64,000 nt of DNA from Bacteroidia bacterium (GTDB lineage Bacteria > Bacteroidota > Bacteroidia > Flavobacteriales > Flavobacteriaceae). Below, in pieces: positions 32,978 to 40,809 of this stretch. The position numbers and the translations under genes were made by a program. The stretch is taken from the NCBI GenBank assembly GCA_030428705.1, contig JAUIDI010000004.1:1-64000 (forward strand), given 5' to 3'. The notes under the pieces were generated by a model. That model saw only the letters and a program-made list of their open reading frames with translations, was not told where the DNA came from and did no database searches. The stretch's first letter is position 1; the number at the start of each line of letters is the position of its first letter.

Positions 32978-33466
32978 TTAGCAACACCCACTACCAGGAG
33001 CACAGCATTCTTCCGATACAGCCTCTTTTAACACGGGAGCACCGCAGACTTCTTTCGCCTTACAGTCCGTTTTTTCGACGCCTAGTTTTACTACTAGTCT
33101 ATCTTCCGACAGACCATAATCATTGACGAAAAGTTGGGCCGTATGAAAATCAGGATTGCTATATTCGAATTTAACTTCGACATCCTTTTCCATGGGTTTC
33201 ATTTTGTCAACTTTGTTCAAAATACCCAATGCCTTAAAAGTGGACATATACTCTCGTTTATCCTTTTCTGCAGGACTTTCCCATAATTGTATTACAGTCT
33301 CTTTCCAATGATCGGTTCGCGCGCCGCAATCGACCGACTCGATGGTAACGTTCTTAACTTCGGTAATATGATAATTGGCCCCAACGTAATGCCCTTCCTT
33401 ATATTCAAAAATGAGGCTTTTGTTCGGGTTTTCCTTTAATAGCAGTAAAAATTCCTTTGTATTCAT
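32978..33466 (-). CDS. DUF6428 family protein (arsenic-operon associated)
   Basis: 162 aa from ATG 33466 (MNTKEFLLLLKENP); the frame opens further up but through the gap after arsR. The opening FLLLLKENPNKSLIFEYKEG, the central CGARTDHWKETVIQLWESP and a Cys-rich tail (EECCAPGSGCC) are typical. Such proteins recur next to arsR in Bacteroidota. The C-terminal cysteine cluster could bind arsenite or another soft metal. The role is unknown; an arsenic-handling accessory is inferred from context. Confidence 0.82.
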   Translation of the reverse strand: MNTKEFLLLLKENPNKSLIFEYKEGHYVGANYHITEVKNVTIESVDCGARTDHWKETVIQLWESPAEKDKREYMSTFKALGILNKVDKMKPMEKDVEVKFEYSNPDFHTAQLFVNDYGLSEDRLVVKLGVEKTDCKAKEVCGAPVLKEAVSEECCAPGSGCC

Positions 33467-33476
33467 AATGATGGTT

Positions 33477-33800
33477 TTAGCAACAATTAAACTTAGTTTT
33501 GTCAAAAAAAGAATTCAAAAGCCCCTGAATCTCTTTCCATTTTGTGAGGTTGATACAGTAGCAAATTTTTTTGCCCTCGATTTCACCTTCGATCAAGTCA
33601 ATACTTTTCAATTCTTTTAAATGTTGAGAAATAGTGGGTTGCGCGAGGCCGATTTCTTCTACGATATCATTACAGATACAAGAAGGCTGTGTACTTATGT
33701 ACTGTAGAATCGCAATGCGACCAGGATGCGCCAATACCTTGAAAATGGCCGCCAATTGGTTTTGGTCCGTATCGAAAATCTGTGTCTTGGTAACTCCCAT
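33477..33800 (-). CDS. arsR: ArsR-family transcription repressor
   Basis: 107 aa from ATG 33800 (an earlier TTG is ignored). Winged-helix ArsR: IFKVLAHPGRIAILQYI, then the arsenite-binding C-I-C-N-D in PSCICNDIVEEIGLAQPTIS at the start of the recognition helix region, and ISQHLKELKSIDLIEGEIEG. Further cysteines (ICYC, terminal CC) may also bind metal. It should release its operator when arsenite binds, inducing the four-gene run DUF6428-arsN-arsC downstream. Confidence 0.9.
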   Translation of the reverse strand: MGVTKTQIFDTDQNQLAAIFKVLAHPGRIAILQYISTQPSCICNDIVEEIGLAQPTISQHLKELKSIDLIEGEIEGKKICYCINLTKWKEIQGLLNSFFDKTKFNCC

Positions 33801-33812
33801 TATTATATTTAT

Positions 33813-33824
33813 ATATTGCAATAT
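33813..33824. promoter_or_regulatory. Candidate ArsR operator
   Basis: ATATTGCAATAT is a perfect 12-bp palindrome centred 18 bases upstream of the arsR ATG, in the only promoter space of the operon. AT-rich short palindromes overlapping the promoter are the normal ArsR target type. Binding is inferred. Confidence 0.5.
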
Positions 33825-33843
33825 TACGATAATAAATTAAAAT

Positions 33844-33879
33844 AAAAAAAGCCGGATGCGAAAATCCGGCTTTTTTTTT
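33844..33879 (-). terminator. Strong intrinsic terminator after the TM2-domain gene
   Basis: AGCCGGAT and ATCCGGCT pair around GCGAAA, with A and T runs on either side, so it can work in both directions. It follows the TM2 gene stop directly and insulates the ars promoter. Confidence 0.85.
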
Positions 33880-34468
33880 AAAACCAAGGTTTTCTGCCTA
33901 CCTGATAAGTGTTGTAAAACTCTTCGTCAGATTTGGTCAAATAGATGATGCCTTCTATGAGGCCGATCAAACCAGGAATCCATACAAATAGGAGTCCTAA
34001 CCCAAAAAAGCACATCAATAGATAAGCGGCCAAAGTTATTCCCAAAAGGATAAAACCCTCTTTTTGATAGCCTAATATAAATTTATGTACCCCTAACGAG
34101 CCTAAAACTATGGCAAGGATTCCTGCCAATATTTTCTTGTTTTCCCCTCCGGCACCGCCAAAAGCCTCTTTGGCGCTTTCTGTAAATTCATTGGCCGTCT
34201 TTTTGGCCTCTTCAGCAAAATCGCTGGCCGCCTCTTTGGCGTCTTCGGCAAATTCACTCGCTTTCTCCTTGGCATCGTGCGCAAACTCTTTGGTAGCCTC
34301 TTTGGCCTCCTCGAATTTTTCACCGGCCTTATCGCCTAGGTCCTTTGCTTTTTCTTTGGCGCTGTCAAATGCATCCTCGGCCTTATCCGCCAGGTTTTCA
34401 GCCCCTTCTTTAGCACTGTCCATAGCATCATCTGCCATGTCGTCCAAATTTTTATTGTCTTCTGACAT
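33878..34468 (-). CDS. TM2-domain protein with LEA-like amphipathic repeats
   Basis: 196 aa. Residues 1-105 are Ala/Lys/Glu/Asp-rich with an 11-residue period of the type 'FAEDAKEAASD', 'FAEEAKKTANE', 'FTESAKEAFGG', as in LEA/apolipoprotein-like stress proteins. Residues about 110-196 form a TM2 domain: KKILAGILAIVLGSLGVHKF, GYQKEGFILLG and a second helix pair, ending in TYQVGRKPWF. The protein would sit in the inner membrane with a long amphipathic helix lying on the membrane or in the cytoplasm. It has its own strong terminator. Confidence 0.85.
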   Translation of the reverse strand: MSEDNKNLDDMADDAMDSAKEGAENLADKAEDAFDSAKEKAKDLGDKAGEKFEEAKEATKEFAHDAKEKASEFAEDAKEAASDFAEEAKKTANEFTESAKEAFGGAGGENKKILAGILAIVLGSLGVHKFILGYQKEGFILLGITLAAYLLMCFFGLGLLFVWIPGLIGLIEGIIYLTKSDEEFYNTYQVGRKPWF

Positions 34469-34521
34469 CTTTCTTGATTTTGGTGGTTAATACAGTACTA
34501 AATGTAACAAATATTCAGGTT

Positions 34522-34908
34522 CTAAAGAAACGCCTTGTCGATTGGTTCCCAAAGTTCAAGTTTATTGCCTTCAGGGTCTAGAATCCAGCCAAATTTACCA
34601 TACTCGTATTCCTCGATTTCGCCAACGACCGTTACCCCTTCTTTTTTCAGAACATCAAGTAGTTCAATCAAATTTTCGACTCGAAAATTCATCATAAACT
34701 GTTTTTTACTCGGATTGAAATAGGAAGTGTCCTCATTCATCGGACTCCATTGGGTAGAACAATCGTTACCTTCTTTGTCTTTCCACCAAAAGGTCCAACC
34801 ATATTGATCTGTAGGAATGCCCAAATGCGTTTTATACCAGTCTTTCGTTTTGTTCGGGTCTTTACACTTGAAGAAAAATCCGCCCAGTCCTGTTACTCTT
34901 TTTTTCAT
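34522..34908 (-). CDS. VOC-family (glyoxalase-fold) protein
   Basis: 128 aa. A single vicinal-oxygen-chelate module pair: GGFFFKCKDPNKTKDWYKTH and MMNFRVENLIELLDVLKKEG, ending in GKFGWILDPEGNKLELWEP, where the terminal Glu is a usual metal ligand. The substrate is unknown. Monocistronic. Confidence 0.88.
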   Translation of the reverse strand: MKKRVTGLGGFFFKCKDPNKTKDWYKTHLGIPTDQYGWTFWWKDKEGNDCSTQWSPMNEDTSYFNPSKKQFMMNFRVENLIELLDVLKKEGVTVVGEIEEYEYGKFGWILDPEGNKLELWEPIDKAFL

Positions 34909-35081
34909 CTATTTAAAAATTTGTATTAATCTGAAAATGACTATATAAAAATTTTCTGCATAGATCAACCACTGCGCTTTCGCGTAAAAAATTTAATTAT
35001 TTCGGTTGGTACACAAAAAATTAAATTTGTTTATGCTCATTTCATACTTATTACTATTCGCTCCCGAAAAGTCGGAAACCG

Positions 35082-35540
35082 TTATTTTTTCTTTATATTT
35101 TTTTCATAAAGCCCCACCCAATCATCGACAGTCATTTTGGTGCACAACTCCTTTATCAAGTCATAAGGAATATCATCCATAGCCTTAAAACGGATGCAAC
35201 TTTTGCCCATATCTAATTTGCGCTTACAGTGTTTGGGGTACTCCCCGACAAACCAGTCATACAACTTCGGGTCCGCATAAATACCTGAATGGTAGAGGGC
35301 CACAAAATTCTTTTGTGAAGCCAAATTCATAAAGGGCAATGGTAATTTGGTGTCACAGTGATATCCGTCAGGATAAATGGAATGTGGCACCACATAGCCC
35401 AACATACCATAGCTCATCTGCTCTTCGAACCCTTTAGGGATATTTTCAAGGATGATTTTTCTGATTTTCGAAATCACGGGTCGCCGTTCCTCTGGAAGTT
35501 GGCTCACATAATCGTCAGGTGAATTTGCCTTGTACTGCAT
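35082..35540 (-). CDS. DUF1801 family protein (YdhG-like)
   Basis: 152 aa with the DUF1801 landmarks DDYVSQLPEERRPVISKIRK, EEQMSYGMLGYVVPHSIYP and KRKLDMGKSCIRFKAMDDIP. The fold resembles steroid delta-isomerase/iron-chaperone-like proteins, and the function is undefined. The start lies 8 bp from the DUF4199 stop, so the two are probably co-transcribed. Confidence 0.85.
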   Translation of the reverse strand: MQYKANSPDDYVSQLPEERRPVISKIRKIILENIPKGFEEQMSYGMLGYVVPHSIYPDGYHCDTKLPLPFMNLASQKNFVALYHSGIYADPKLYDWFVGEYPKHCKRKLDMGKSCIRFKAMDDIPYDLIKELCTKMTVDDWVGLYEKNIKKK

Positions 35541-35547
35541 GTTATTT

Positions 35548-36051
35548 CTATTTGCGTTGTAAAATCAATGCCGAAAGCAATGAAATTATAAAACCTATGA
35601 CAAAAACCATCATCGACATGATGAAAAAATGGGCCAGCGGATTCGAGAACATTTCCTTTTCCGATGCCAATTCTTCTTTTCGAATCTCAAACTCCGCTGC
35701 AGGTAAGGACCGGGCCTGCTCAAGCATTCCATCATAATAATCGGTCATAAAATCAGGATTAACGAACTTAACATAGATAACATCCAAAAGGCCGAAAGCC
35801 AAGGACGCCATTAGACTAATAAGAATACCTATCAAAAGGGCCTGTGCAAAACTTACCACACCATTGTTTTCCTTATCACGGAAATGCCTTATGCCAAAAT
35901 ACACGAAGAGCAACGAAACGACCATTGACGAATAGCCGATGATTTCACCGAGTGTGTTATCAACAATATCGATAAGGGACCAAATAATAACCGATAATGC
36001 ACAGATGGTGATAACGCCAAAACCTCCGTAACGCAGAATTGCATTTTTCAT
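35548..36051 (-). CDS. DUF4199 membrane protein
   Basis: 167 aa with four transmembrane helices (FGVITICALSVIIWSLI, IIGYSSMVVSLLFVYFGI, SFAQALLIGILISLMASLAF, FIMSMMVFVIGFIISLLSAL). The FGIRHFRDKENNGVVSFAQA block between helices two and three is diagnostic for DUF4199, a Bacteroidota family of unknown function. Upstream gene of the pair with DUF1801. Confidence 0.87.
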   Translation of the reverse strand: MKNAILRYGGFGVITICALSVIIWSLIDIVDNTLGEIIGYSSMVVSLLFVYFGIRHFRDKENNGVVSFAQALLIGILISLMASLAFGLLDVIYVKFVNPDFMTDYYDGMLEQARSLPAAEFEIRKEELASEKEMFSNPLAHFFIMSMMVFVIGFIISLLSALILQRK

Positions 36052-36136
36052 TTCAATGTATTTGGATGATATGGATAAATATAAACGAGCTACCGGAAAT
36101 TAAGCTCATACTAAAGTACCAAAATGACAATTTCGG

Positions 36137-36547
36137 TCAAATTAGTCGCATTTCCTTGGCCTTTTGAATGGCCTGGGTCCTCCGTTTGGCGTCAAGTTTA
36201 ACGAACAGATTTGATACATGGGTCTTGATCGTACTTTCTGAGAGGAAGAGTTTTTCACCTATTTCCTTATTGGACAGCCCGGAGGCAATGCCATTCAAAA
36301 CTTCGAGCTCACGTTTGCTCAGTCCAAATTCCGTAATTTTCTTGGAATCTATGTTTTTTGGTTGGGAAGCATCCTTTGAAAAACTGTTCTTGTTAAGACG
36401 GATGCCGATGAAAAAAAACACTACGGCGATTACGGCAATGATCAATTCAACGGAAGCATCGCCTGAGGCATGGGCATATTTGCTTAGTTTGAACAGGCAA
36501 AGTAACGCGATTACCAAAGCGGCAAAGACAAAAACCGTCTTTTTCAT
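36137..36547 (-). CDS. Membrane-anchored LuxR-type HTH regulator (136 aa)
   Basis: Two N-terminal hydrophobic helices (FVFAALVIALLCLFKL and LIIAVIAVVFFFIGI) and a C-terminal LuxR HTH (LSKRELEVLNGIASGLSNKE, then LFLSESTIKTHVSNLFVKL). The ATG at 36547 is chosen over an upstream start at 36562 because that would precede the charge/hydrophobic boundary. There is no sensor domain; two short helices with a tethered HTH recur in Flavobacteriaceae. It lies 8 bases downstream of the 2-hydroxyacid dehydrogenase gene. Confidence 0.85.
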   Translation of the reverse strand: MKKTVFVFAALVIALLCLFKLSKYAHASGDASVELIIAVIAVVFFFIGIRLNKNSFSKDASQPKNIDSKKITEFGLSKRELEVLNGIASGLSNKEIGEKLFLSESTIKTHVSNLFVKLDAKRRTQAIQKAKEMRLI

Positions 36548-36555
36548 GACTAAAT

Positions 36556-37494
36556 TTAGCAAAATTCCACTTTGATCTTGTCAACTATGGTCCGTGCCAG
36601 TTTTTCCAGACTTTCCACTGTCCAGCCGGCGACATGCGGCGAGAGTATTACGTTTTCGGCACGGATCAAGTATTTAAAGGCCTCGGGGAGTTCATTGTCG
36701 GCAAACATGTTTTCAAAAGACGATTTCTCATATTCGAGGACGTCCAGTCCAGCACCGAGAACCTTGCCCGATTTTAGGGATTTGACCAAGTCTTCGGTAA
36801 CTACACATTTACCTCTAGCCGTATTCAAAAGCCAAATCGGTTTATGGAATTTCCGTAAAAATCCTTCATCGACCATGCCTATGGTAAGCTCGGTTTGTGG
36901 AACATGCAAGCTCAGCACATCGGTCTTTTGGTGCAGTTCCATAATACCGACTTGCCGCGCATTTTCATCTTCGACACCACCAATGATGTCATAACAGATA
37001 ACCTGAACATCGAAACCTCGAAGTTTTTTGGCGAAAGCCTTGCCCATGTTTCCATAACCGATAATTCCGACGGTCTTTCCATCGAGTTCGATCCCTCGAT
37101 TACCTTCGCGATCCCATTTTCCCGAACGGACTTCCCTATCGGCTTTGTTCAATTTGTTGAACAGGGCGAGCAGCATGCCCAACGTATGTTCACCTACCGC
37201 ATTGCGATTTCCCTCAGGGGCGGCGGCCAGAAAAATATCTTGTGATTTGGCGTACTCCACATCTATGCTCTCAAGCCCGGCACCGAGCCGTCCTATAAAT
37301 TTTAGGTTGACGGCTTTTTCTAAAAAAGGTTGATCGATCGAAAACCGACTGCGGATAATGAGTCCGTCATAGTCATGGATTTTTTCCTCGATTTCCTCCT
37401 TAGAGGAAACATAGTCCTCGTGGTTTTCAAATCCCAAAGAATCGAATTGTTCAATGATCAGTGGGTGGTTAATATCGACATGCAAAACCTTCAT
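36556..37494 (-). CDS. D-2-hydroxyacid dehydrogenase (phosphoglycerate dehydrogenase-like)
   Basis: 312 aa. NAD-binding Rossmann motif GIIGYGNMGKAFAKKL, catalytic R in LLNTARGK (substrate Arg), E in LDVLEYEKSSF and H in ILSPHVAGWT. It oxidises or reduces a 2-hydroxyacid; SerA-type length is 310-410, and this one has no ACT domain. Whether it makes 3-phosphohydroxypyruvate (serine pathway) or acts on another acid is open. Next gene downstream is the small LuxR regulator. Confidence 0.9.
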   Translation of the reverse strand: MKVLHVDINHPLIIEQFDSLGFENHEDYVSSKEEIEEKIHDYDGLIIRSRFSIDQPFLEKAVNLKFIGRLGAGLESIDVEYAKSQDIFLAAAPEGNRNAVGEHTLGMLLALFNKLNKADREVRSGKWDREGNRGIELDGKTVGIIGYGNMGKAFAKKLRGFDVQVICYDIIGGVEDENARQVGIMELHQKTDVLSLHVPQTELTIGMVDEGFLRKFHKPIWLLNTARGKCVVTEDLVKSLKSGKVLGAGLDVLEYEKSSFENMFADNELPEAFKYLIRAENVILSPHVAGWTVESLEKLARTIVDKIKVEFC

Positions 37495-37500
37495 TCACAG

Positions 37501-37866
37501 TTATATTTTCGGATAATGGGTTTGCGTCACTTCGTGTTGTACGTTGCCGGTATGGGCCGTATCCTGTTTTTCGAAAAGCAATAGGTGCACTTCCTCGCCG
37601 TCTTTGGTCATGGGGTTATGTTCCACACCTTTGGGAACCACGATTATCTCCCCTTCCCTTACGACCTCCGTCCGGTCACGAAATTGCATGTATAATGTGC
37701 CTTTTATGACCTGGAATAATTCGTCCTCATTTTCATGGGCGTGCCAAACGAACTCGCCCTTGATCTTGGCCAAAAGCACTTGCATATTGTCCACCACCGC
37801 TATTTGGTGCGGATGCCATTGCTTTGTAAACGCCGCGTGTTTTTCTTTAATGTTTATCGGTTTCAT
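37501..37866 (-). CDS. Cupin-domain protein
   Basis: 121 aa, single cupin barrel. The metal site is visible: H-A-H-E-N-E-D-E in FVWHAHENEDELFQVIKG and the later His in VPKGVEHNPMTKDGEEVHL. Small mannose-6-phosphate isomerase/auxin-binding type. The substrate is unknown. It is 6 bp upstream of the dehydrogenase gene, so co-transcription is likely. Confidence 0.9.
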   Translation of the reverse strand: MKPINIKEKHAAFTKQWHPHQIAVVDNMQVLLAKIKGEFVWHAHENEDELFQVIKGTLYMQFRDRTEVVREGEIIVVPKGVEHNPMTKDGEEVHLLLFEKQDTAHTGNVQHEVTQTHYPKI

Positions 37867-37889
37867 AGGTTCGTTATAGGTGAATTGGA

Positions 37890-39242
37890 TTAAATTCCCA
37901 AAATCAACTTTGCGATCAAAAAGTAGATAAGAATGCCAAAGATATCATTGCTGGTCGTGATAAAAGGTCCTGTCGCAATGGCGGGATCAATTCCTCTTTT
38001 GTGAAGAAAGAGCGGGGTAAAAGTGCCTATAAACCCTGCTACGATTATCACTGCGATCAATGAAATTGAAATGGCCAAGGCGGTTAGAAAGCTCCCTTTC
38101 CAAATCCAGGTGAAAAGTAGGAGAATGGCGGCCAAAATCAATCCGTTCAATAGGGCCAGTAGCATTTCTTTAACCAATCGGTTACCGATACTGCCCTTAA
38201 TATCGTCGTTGGCGAGACCTTGTACGATGATGGCGCTCGATTGCACCCCTACGTTGCCTGCCATGGCGGCAATCAATGGGGTAAAGAGAAACAAGACCGT
38301 ATATTTTCGGAACATTTCTTCGAACCCACCCATGATTACCGCTGCCGCCGCGCCGCCGAAAAGCCCTAGAATCAACCAAGGCAAGCGTGCTCTTGTCAGT
38401 TCCCAAACGGTATCGTCGGCTTCTACGCCTTGCGAGATACCTGCAGCCAATTGATAATCCTTATCGGCTTCTTCCTTGATTACATCAACAATATCATCGA
38501 TGGTAATACGGCCTACCAATCTTCCGATCTCATCGACTACCGGAATCGCCTCCAAGTCGTACTTGCTCATAATTTTGGCGACCTCTTCTGGTTTTTCGTT
38601 CACATTGACCGAATCGACTTTCGGAATGTAAACTTCACTGATATGGGTTTTTGTCGAAGTGGTCAAAAGGTCTTTTAACGAAAGCCTTCCCTTCAGCTTA
38701 TCTTCGTTATCCACCACGTAAATAGAGTGCACCCGGGTAACATTCTCGGCCTGGGCACGCATTTCTTTCACACATTTAAGAACATCCCAGTTTTCGTTGA
38801 CCTTGACCAGTTCCTTGGCCATAAGTCCACCCGCGGAGTTCTCATCGTAACGTAAGAGATCGACGATATCCTTGGCATGTTCCTTATCCTCAATTTCCGA
38901 GATAACCTCCTGAACTATTTCCTTGGGTAATTCGGCGATAATATCGGCCGCATCATCAGTGTCCAATTCTGCAAGTTCTCCGGCAATCTCCTTGGAGGAC
39001 AAGTTGGCCAAGATAGCTTCCCGAACATCTTCATCGACCTCGGTAAGCACGTCGGAAGTCTTGTCACTATCGAGTAATTTTATAAGATAGGTGGCCTTAT
39101 CGGTATCCAGTTCATCGATTATCTCTGCAACATCGGCAAAATGCACCTCATCCATGAGCGTCACCAAACTGGCATCGCTCTGGTTTTCGATCAGCTGTTC
39201 GATTTCAGCCAAAAGCTCGTCTGTGAGTTTAAAGGGTGTCAT
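37890..39242 (-). CDS. mgtE: Magnesium transporter MgtE
   Basis: 450 aa. N-terminal MgtE domain ([18 protein letters not shown] repeats of helical type), two CBS domains (about 135-260; [18 protein letters not shown]), and five transmembrane helices carrying the pore motif ([40 protein letters not shown]). It imports Mg2+ with gating by its cytosolic domains. It overlaps the rsmA stop by 14 bases, so the two are co-expressed. Confidence 0.95.
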   Translation of the reverse strand: MTPFKLTDELLAEIEQLIENQSDASLVTLMDEVHFADVAEIIDELDTDKATYLIKLLDSDKTSDVLTEVDEDVREAILANLSSKEIAGELAELDTDDAADIIAELPKEIVQEVISEIEDKEHAKDIVDLLRYDENSAGGLMAKELVKVNENWDVLKCVKEMRAQAENVTRVHSIYVVDNEDKLKGRLSLKDLLTTSTKTHISEVYIPKVDSVNVNEKPEEVAKIMSKYDLEAIPVVDEIGRLVGRITIDDIVDVIKEEADKDYQLAAGISQGVEADDTVWELTRARLPWLILGLFGGAAAAVIMGGFEEMFRKYTVLFLFTPLIAAMAGNVGVQSSAIIVQGLANDDIKGSIGNRLVKEMLLALLNGLILAAILLLFTWIWKGSFLTALAISISLIAVIIVAGFIGTFTPLFLHKRGIDPAIATGPFITTSNDIFGILIYFLIAKLILGI

Positions 39243-40098
39243 TCGCTATTTTCTTCGCAAGGTCGATAAAATCGGCCACTGGCAATTGTTCTGGGCGAAG
39301 GGCAAAGATAGCATCTTCTTTGAGAATATCGGAAAGCCCGAATATTTTTAGGCTATTGCGAAGGGTCTTTCGGCGTTGGTTGAACGCTGTTTTGACAACT
39401 TTGAAGAACAGGTTTTCGTCACAGTCCAACGTAAAATTTTCCTTTCTGACCAGGTGGATAACACCCGATTCTACTTTAGGGGGGGGATCAAAAACGATAG
39501 GCGGTACGGTGAACAAATACTCGGCATCGTAAAATGTTTGGGCCAAAACCGAAAGAATTCCGTAGGTCTTTTTTCCCGATGCGGCACAGATGCGTTGGGC
39601 CACTTCTTTTTGGAACATGCCGGAAAATTCGGGTATCCGGTCTTTGAATTCCAACATCTTAAAAACGATCTGGGTAGAGATGTTATAGGGAAAGTTGCCC
39701 GTTATAGCGAATTGTTCATTACCAAAAAGTTTGTTCAAGTCATAGTTTAGAAAGTCGGCTTCAATAATCTTAAAATTGCTATTTGAATTTACGGCTTCAG
39801 GATGTTCTAACGGAAAATTGTTTTCGAGGTAAGCAACGGATTCGGAATCGAGATCCATGGCCACAAGATCAATGTTTCGCTGTAATAGGTATTTGGTCAA
39901 AACACCCGTGCCCGGGCCGATTTCGATAACGTTTTTAAAGCCATTTAACGAAAGGGTTTCGGAGATTTGTCGTGCAATGGACTCATCTTTCAAAAAATGT
40001 TGACCAAGGTGTTTTTTGGCCCTTACAGGTTGCTTTGCCCACTTTTCAGAACCCTCACCCGAAAAATTGCCGCTGGCTCGTTTTCTTTTTTTTGCCAT
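39229..40098 (-). CDS. rsmA: 16S rRNA (adenine1518-N6/adenine1519-N6)-dimethyltransferase RsmA/KsgA
   Basis: 289 aa from ATG 40098 ([10 protein letters not shown]); the upstream extension is spurious. SAM-binding motif [15 protein letters not shown], acidic motif II, and the catalytic N-F-P-Y-N-I in [17 protein letters not shown]. The C-terminal helical domain ([13 protein letters not shown]) contacts the rRNA. Conserved neighbour of mgtE in Flavobacteriaceae. Confidence 0.96.
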   Translation of the reverse strand: MAKKRKRASGNFSGEGSEKWAKQPVRAKKHLGQHFLKDESIARQISETLSLNGFKNVIEIGPGTGVLTKYLLQRNIDLVAMDLDSESVAYLENNFPLEHPEAVNSNSNFKIIEADFLNYDLNKLFGNEQFAITGNFPYNISTQIVFKMLEFKDRIPEFSGMFQKEVAQRICAASGKKTYGILSVLAQTFYDAEYLFTVPPIVFDPPPKVESGVIHLVRKENFTLDCDENLFFKVVKTAFNQRRKTLRNSLKIFGLSDILKEDAIFALRPEQLPVADFIDLAKKIANDTL

Positions 40099-40106
40099 AC
40101 CCAAAG

Positions 40107-40415
40107 TTAAGGGTGTTTCGCAACATACAACCAAGCTTTTTTACCCGATTTTAACCCAACCCTGATCCGTCGGTACAAATCTCCTTCATAAGCATCCGCA
40201 TTTACTAAATCGGTTTCCGTAACCTCATATACTATTCCCGATATGCGATTTGATGGATTGCCGGTCTTCAAGAGTGCTGGATAGATTCCGTACGCCTTTT
40301 TTGGTGATAGGGCAAACCCCGTTACTTCATCAGGATGACCCGTTAAGGTTTTTTGAAAAAGTGCAATTTGCACGTCATGTTCCCGTAGCGTACCATAAGA
40401 GAAGAGGTACTCCAT
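40107..40415 (-). CDS. Gamma-glutamylcyclotransferase-fold protein (AIG2/GGCT-like)
   Basis: 102 aa. The substrate-binding loop YGTLR opens the protein ([16 protein letters not shown]), and the acid E for catalysis lies in [12 protein letters not shown]. The small size fits the YtfP/AIG2-like class, which may cleave gamma-glutamyl amines. It ends 8 bases before the rsmA start and begins directly after the DUF4286 stop. Confidence 0.88.
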   Translation of the reverse strand: MEYLFSYGTLREHDVQIALFQKTLTGHPDEVTGFALSPKKAYGIYPALLKTGNPSNRISGIVYEVTETDLVNADAYEGDLYRRIRVGLKSGKKAWLYVAKHP

Positions 40416-40727
40416 TTAATGTTCACTGATGATTTCAAGTTCCGTACGGAACGAAACAAATTTACCTGCGAAAAGGCGTTGCGCATCTTCACGAAGTCCG
40501 GGCGCATCTTCGACATAATATTTGCCCAAGGTTTCCTTGTCTACCGTGGTGAACTGTACCGAATAAGTAATGCCTCCCATTTCTTCTTCGACGAGAACCT
40601 TGCTCATTTTTGCACCGAGAAATTTTCCCGTTGCCAACACATCGGGTATGTGGGTTTCTTGCATCCATTTCAGCCATTCATCATGAACGGATTCTTCAAT
40701 ATTGGTAGTTACATTGTAGATGTACAT
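40416..40727 (-). CDS. DUF4286 family protein
   Basis: 103 aa with the DUF4286 signature: MYIYNVTTNIEESVHDEWLK, WMQETHIPDVLATGKF and SVQFTTVDKETLGKYYVEDA, an alpha/beta fold of the dimeric ferredoxin type. Unknown function. Tight operon with the GGCT-like gene (no gap). Confidence 0.9.
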   Translation of the reverse strand: MYIYNVTTNIEESVHDEWLKWMQETHIPDVLATGKFLGAKMSKVLVEEEMGGITYSVQFTTVDKETLGKYYVEDAPGLREDAQRLFAGKFVSFRTELEIISEH

Positions 40728-40809
40728 TTTTTAAGTTTAAGTTCAAAAAGCAGGTTCAAACACAATTTTATAATCCATTCTTGACCTTTTACTTGAACTT
40801 GGGTTTGTT

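Noticed and set aside
34989-35028. AT-only inverted repeat (AAATTTAATT/AATTAAATTT) as a terminator
   Set aside because: Pure A/T arms are likely by chance in this AT-rich gap and would form a weak stem.
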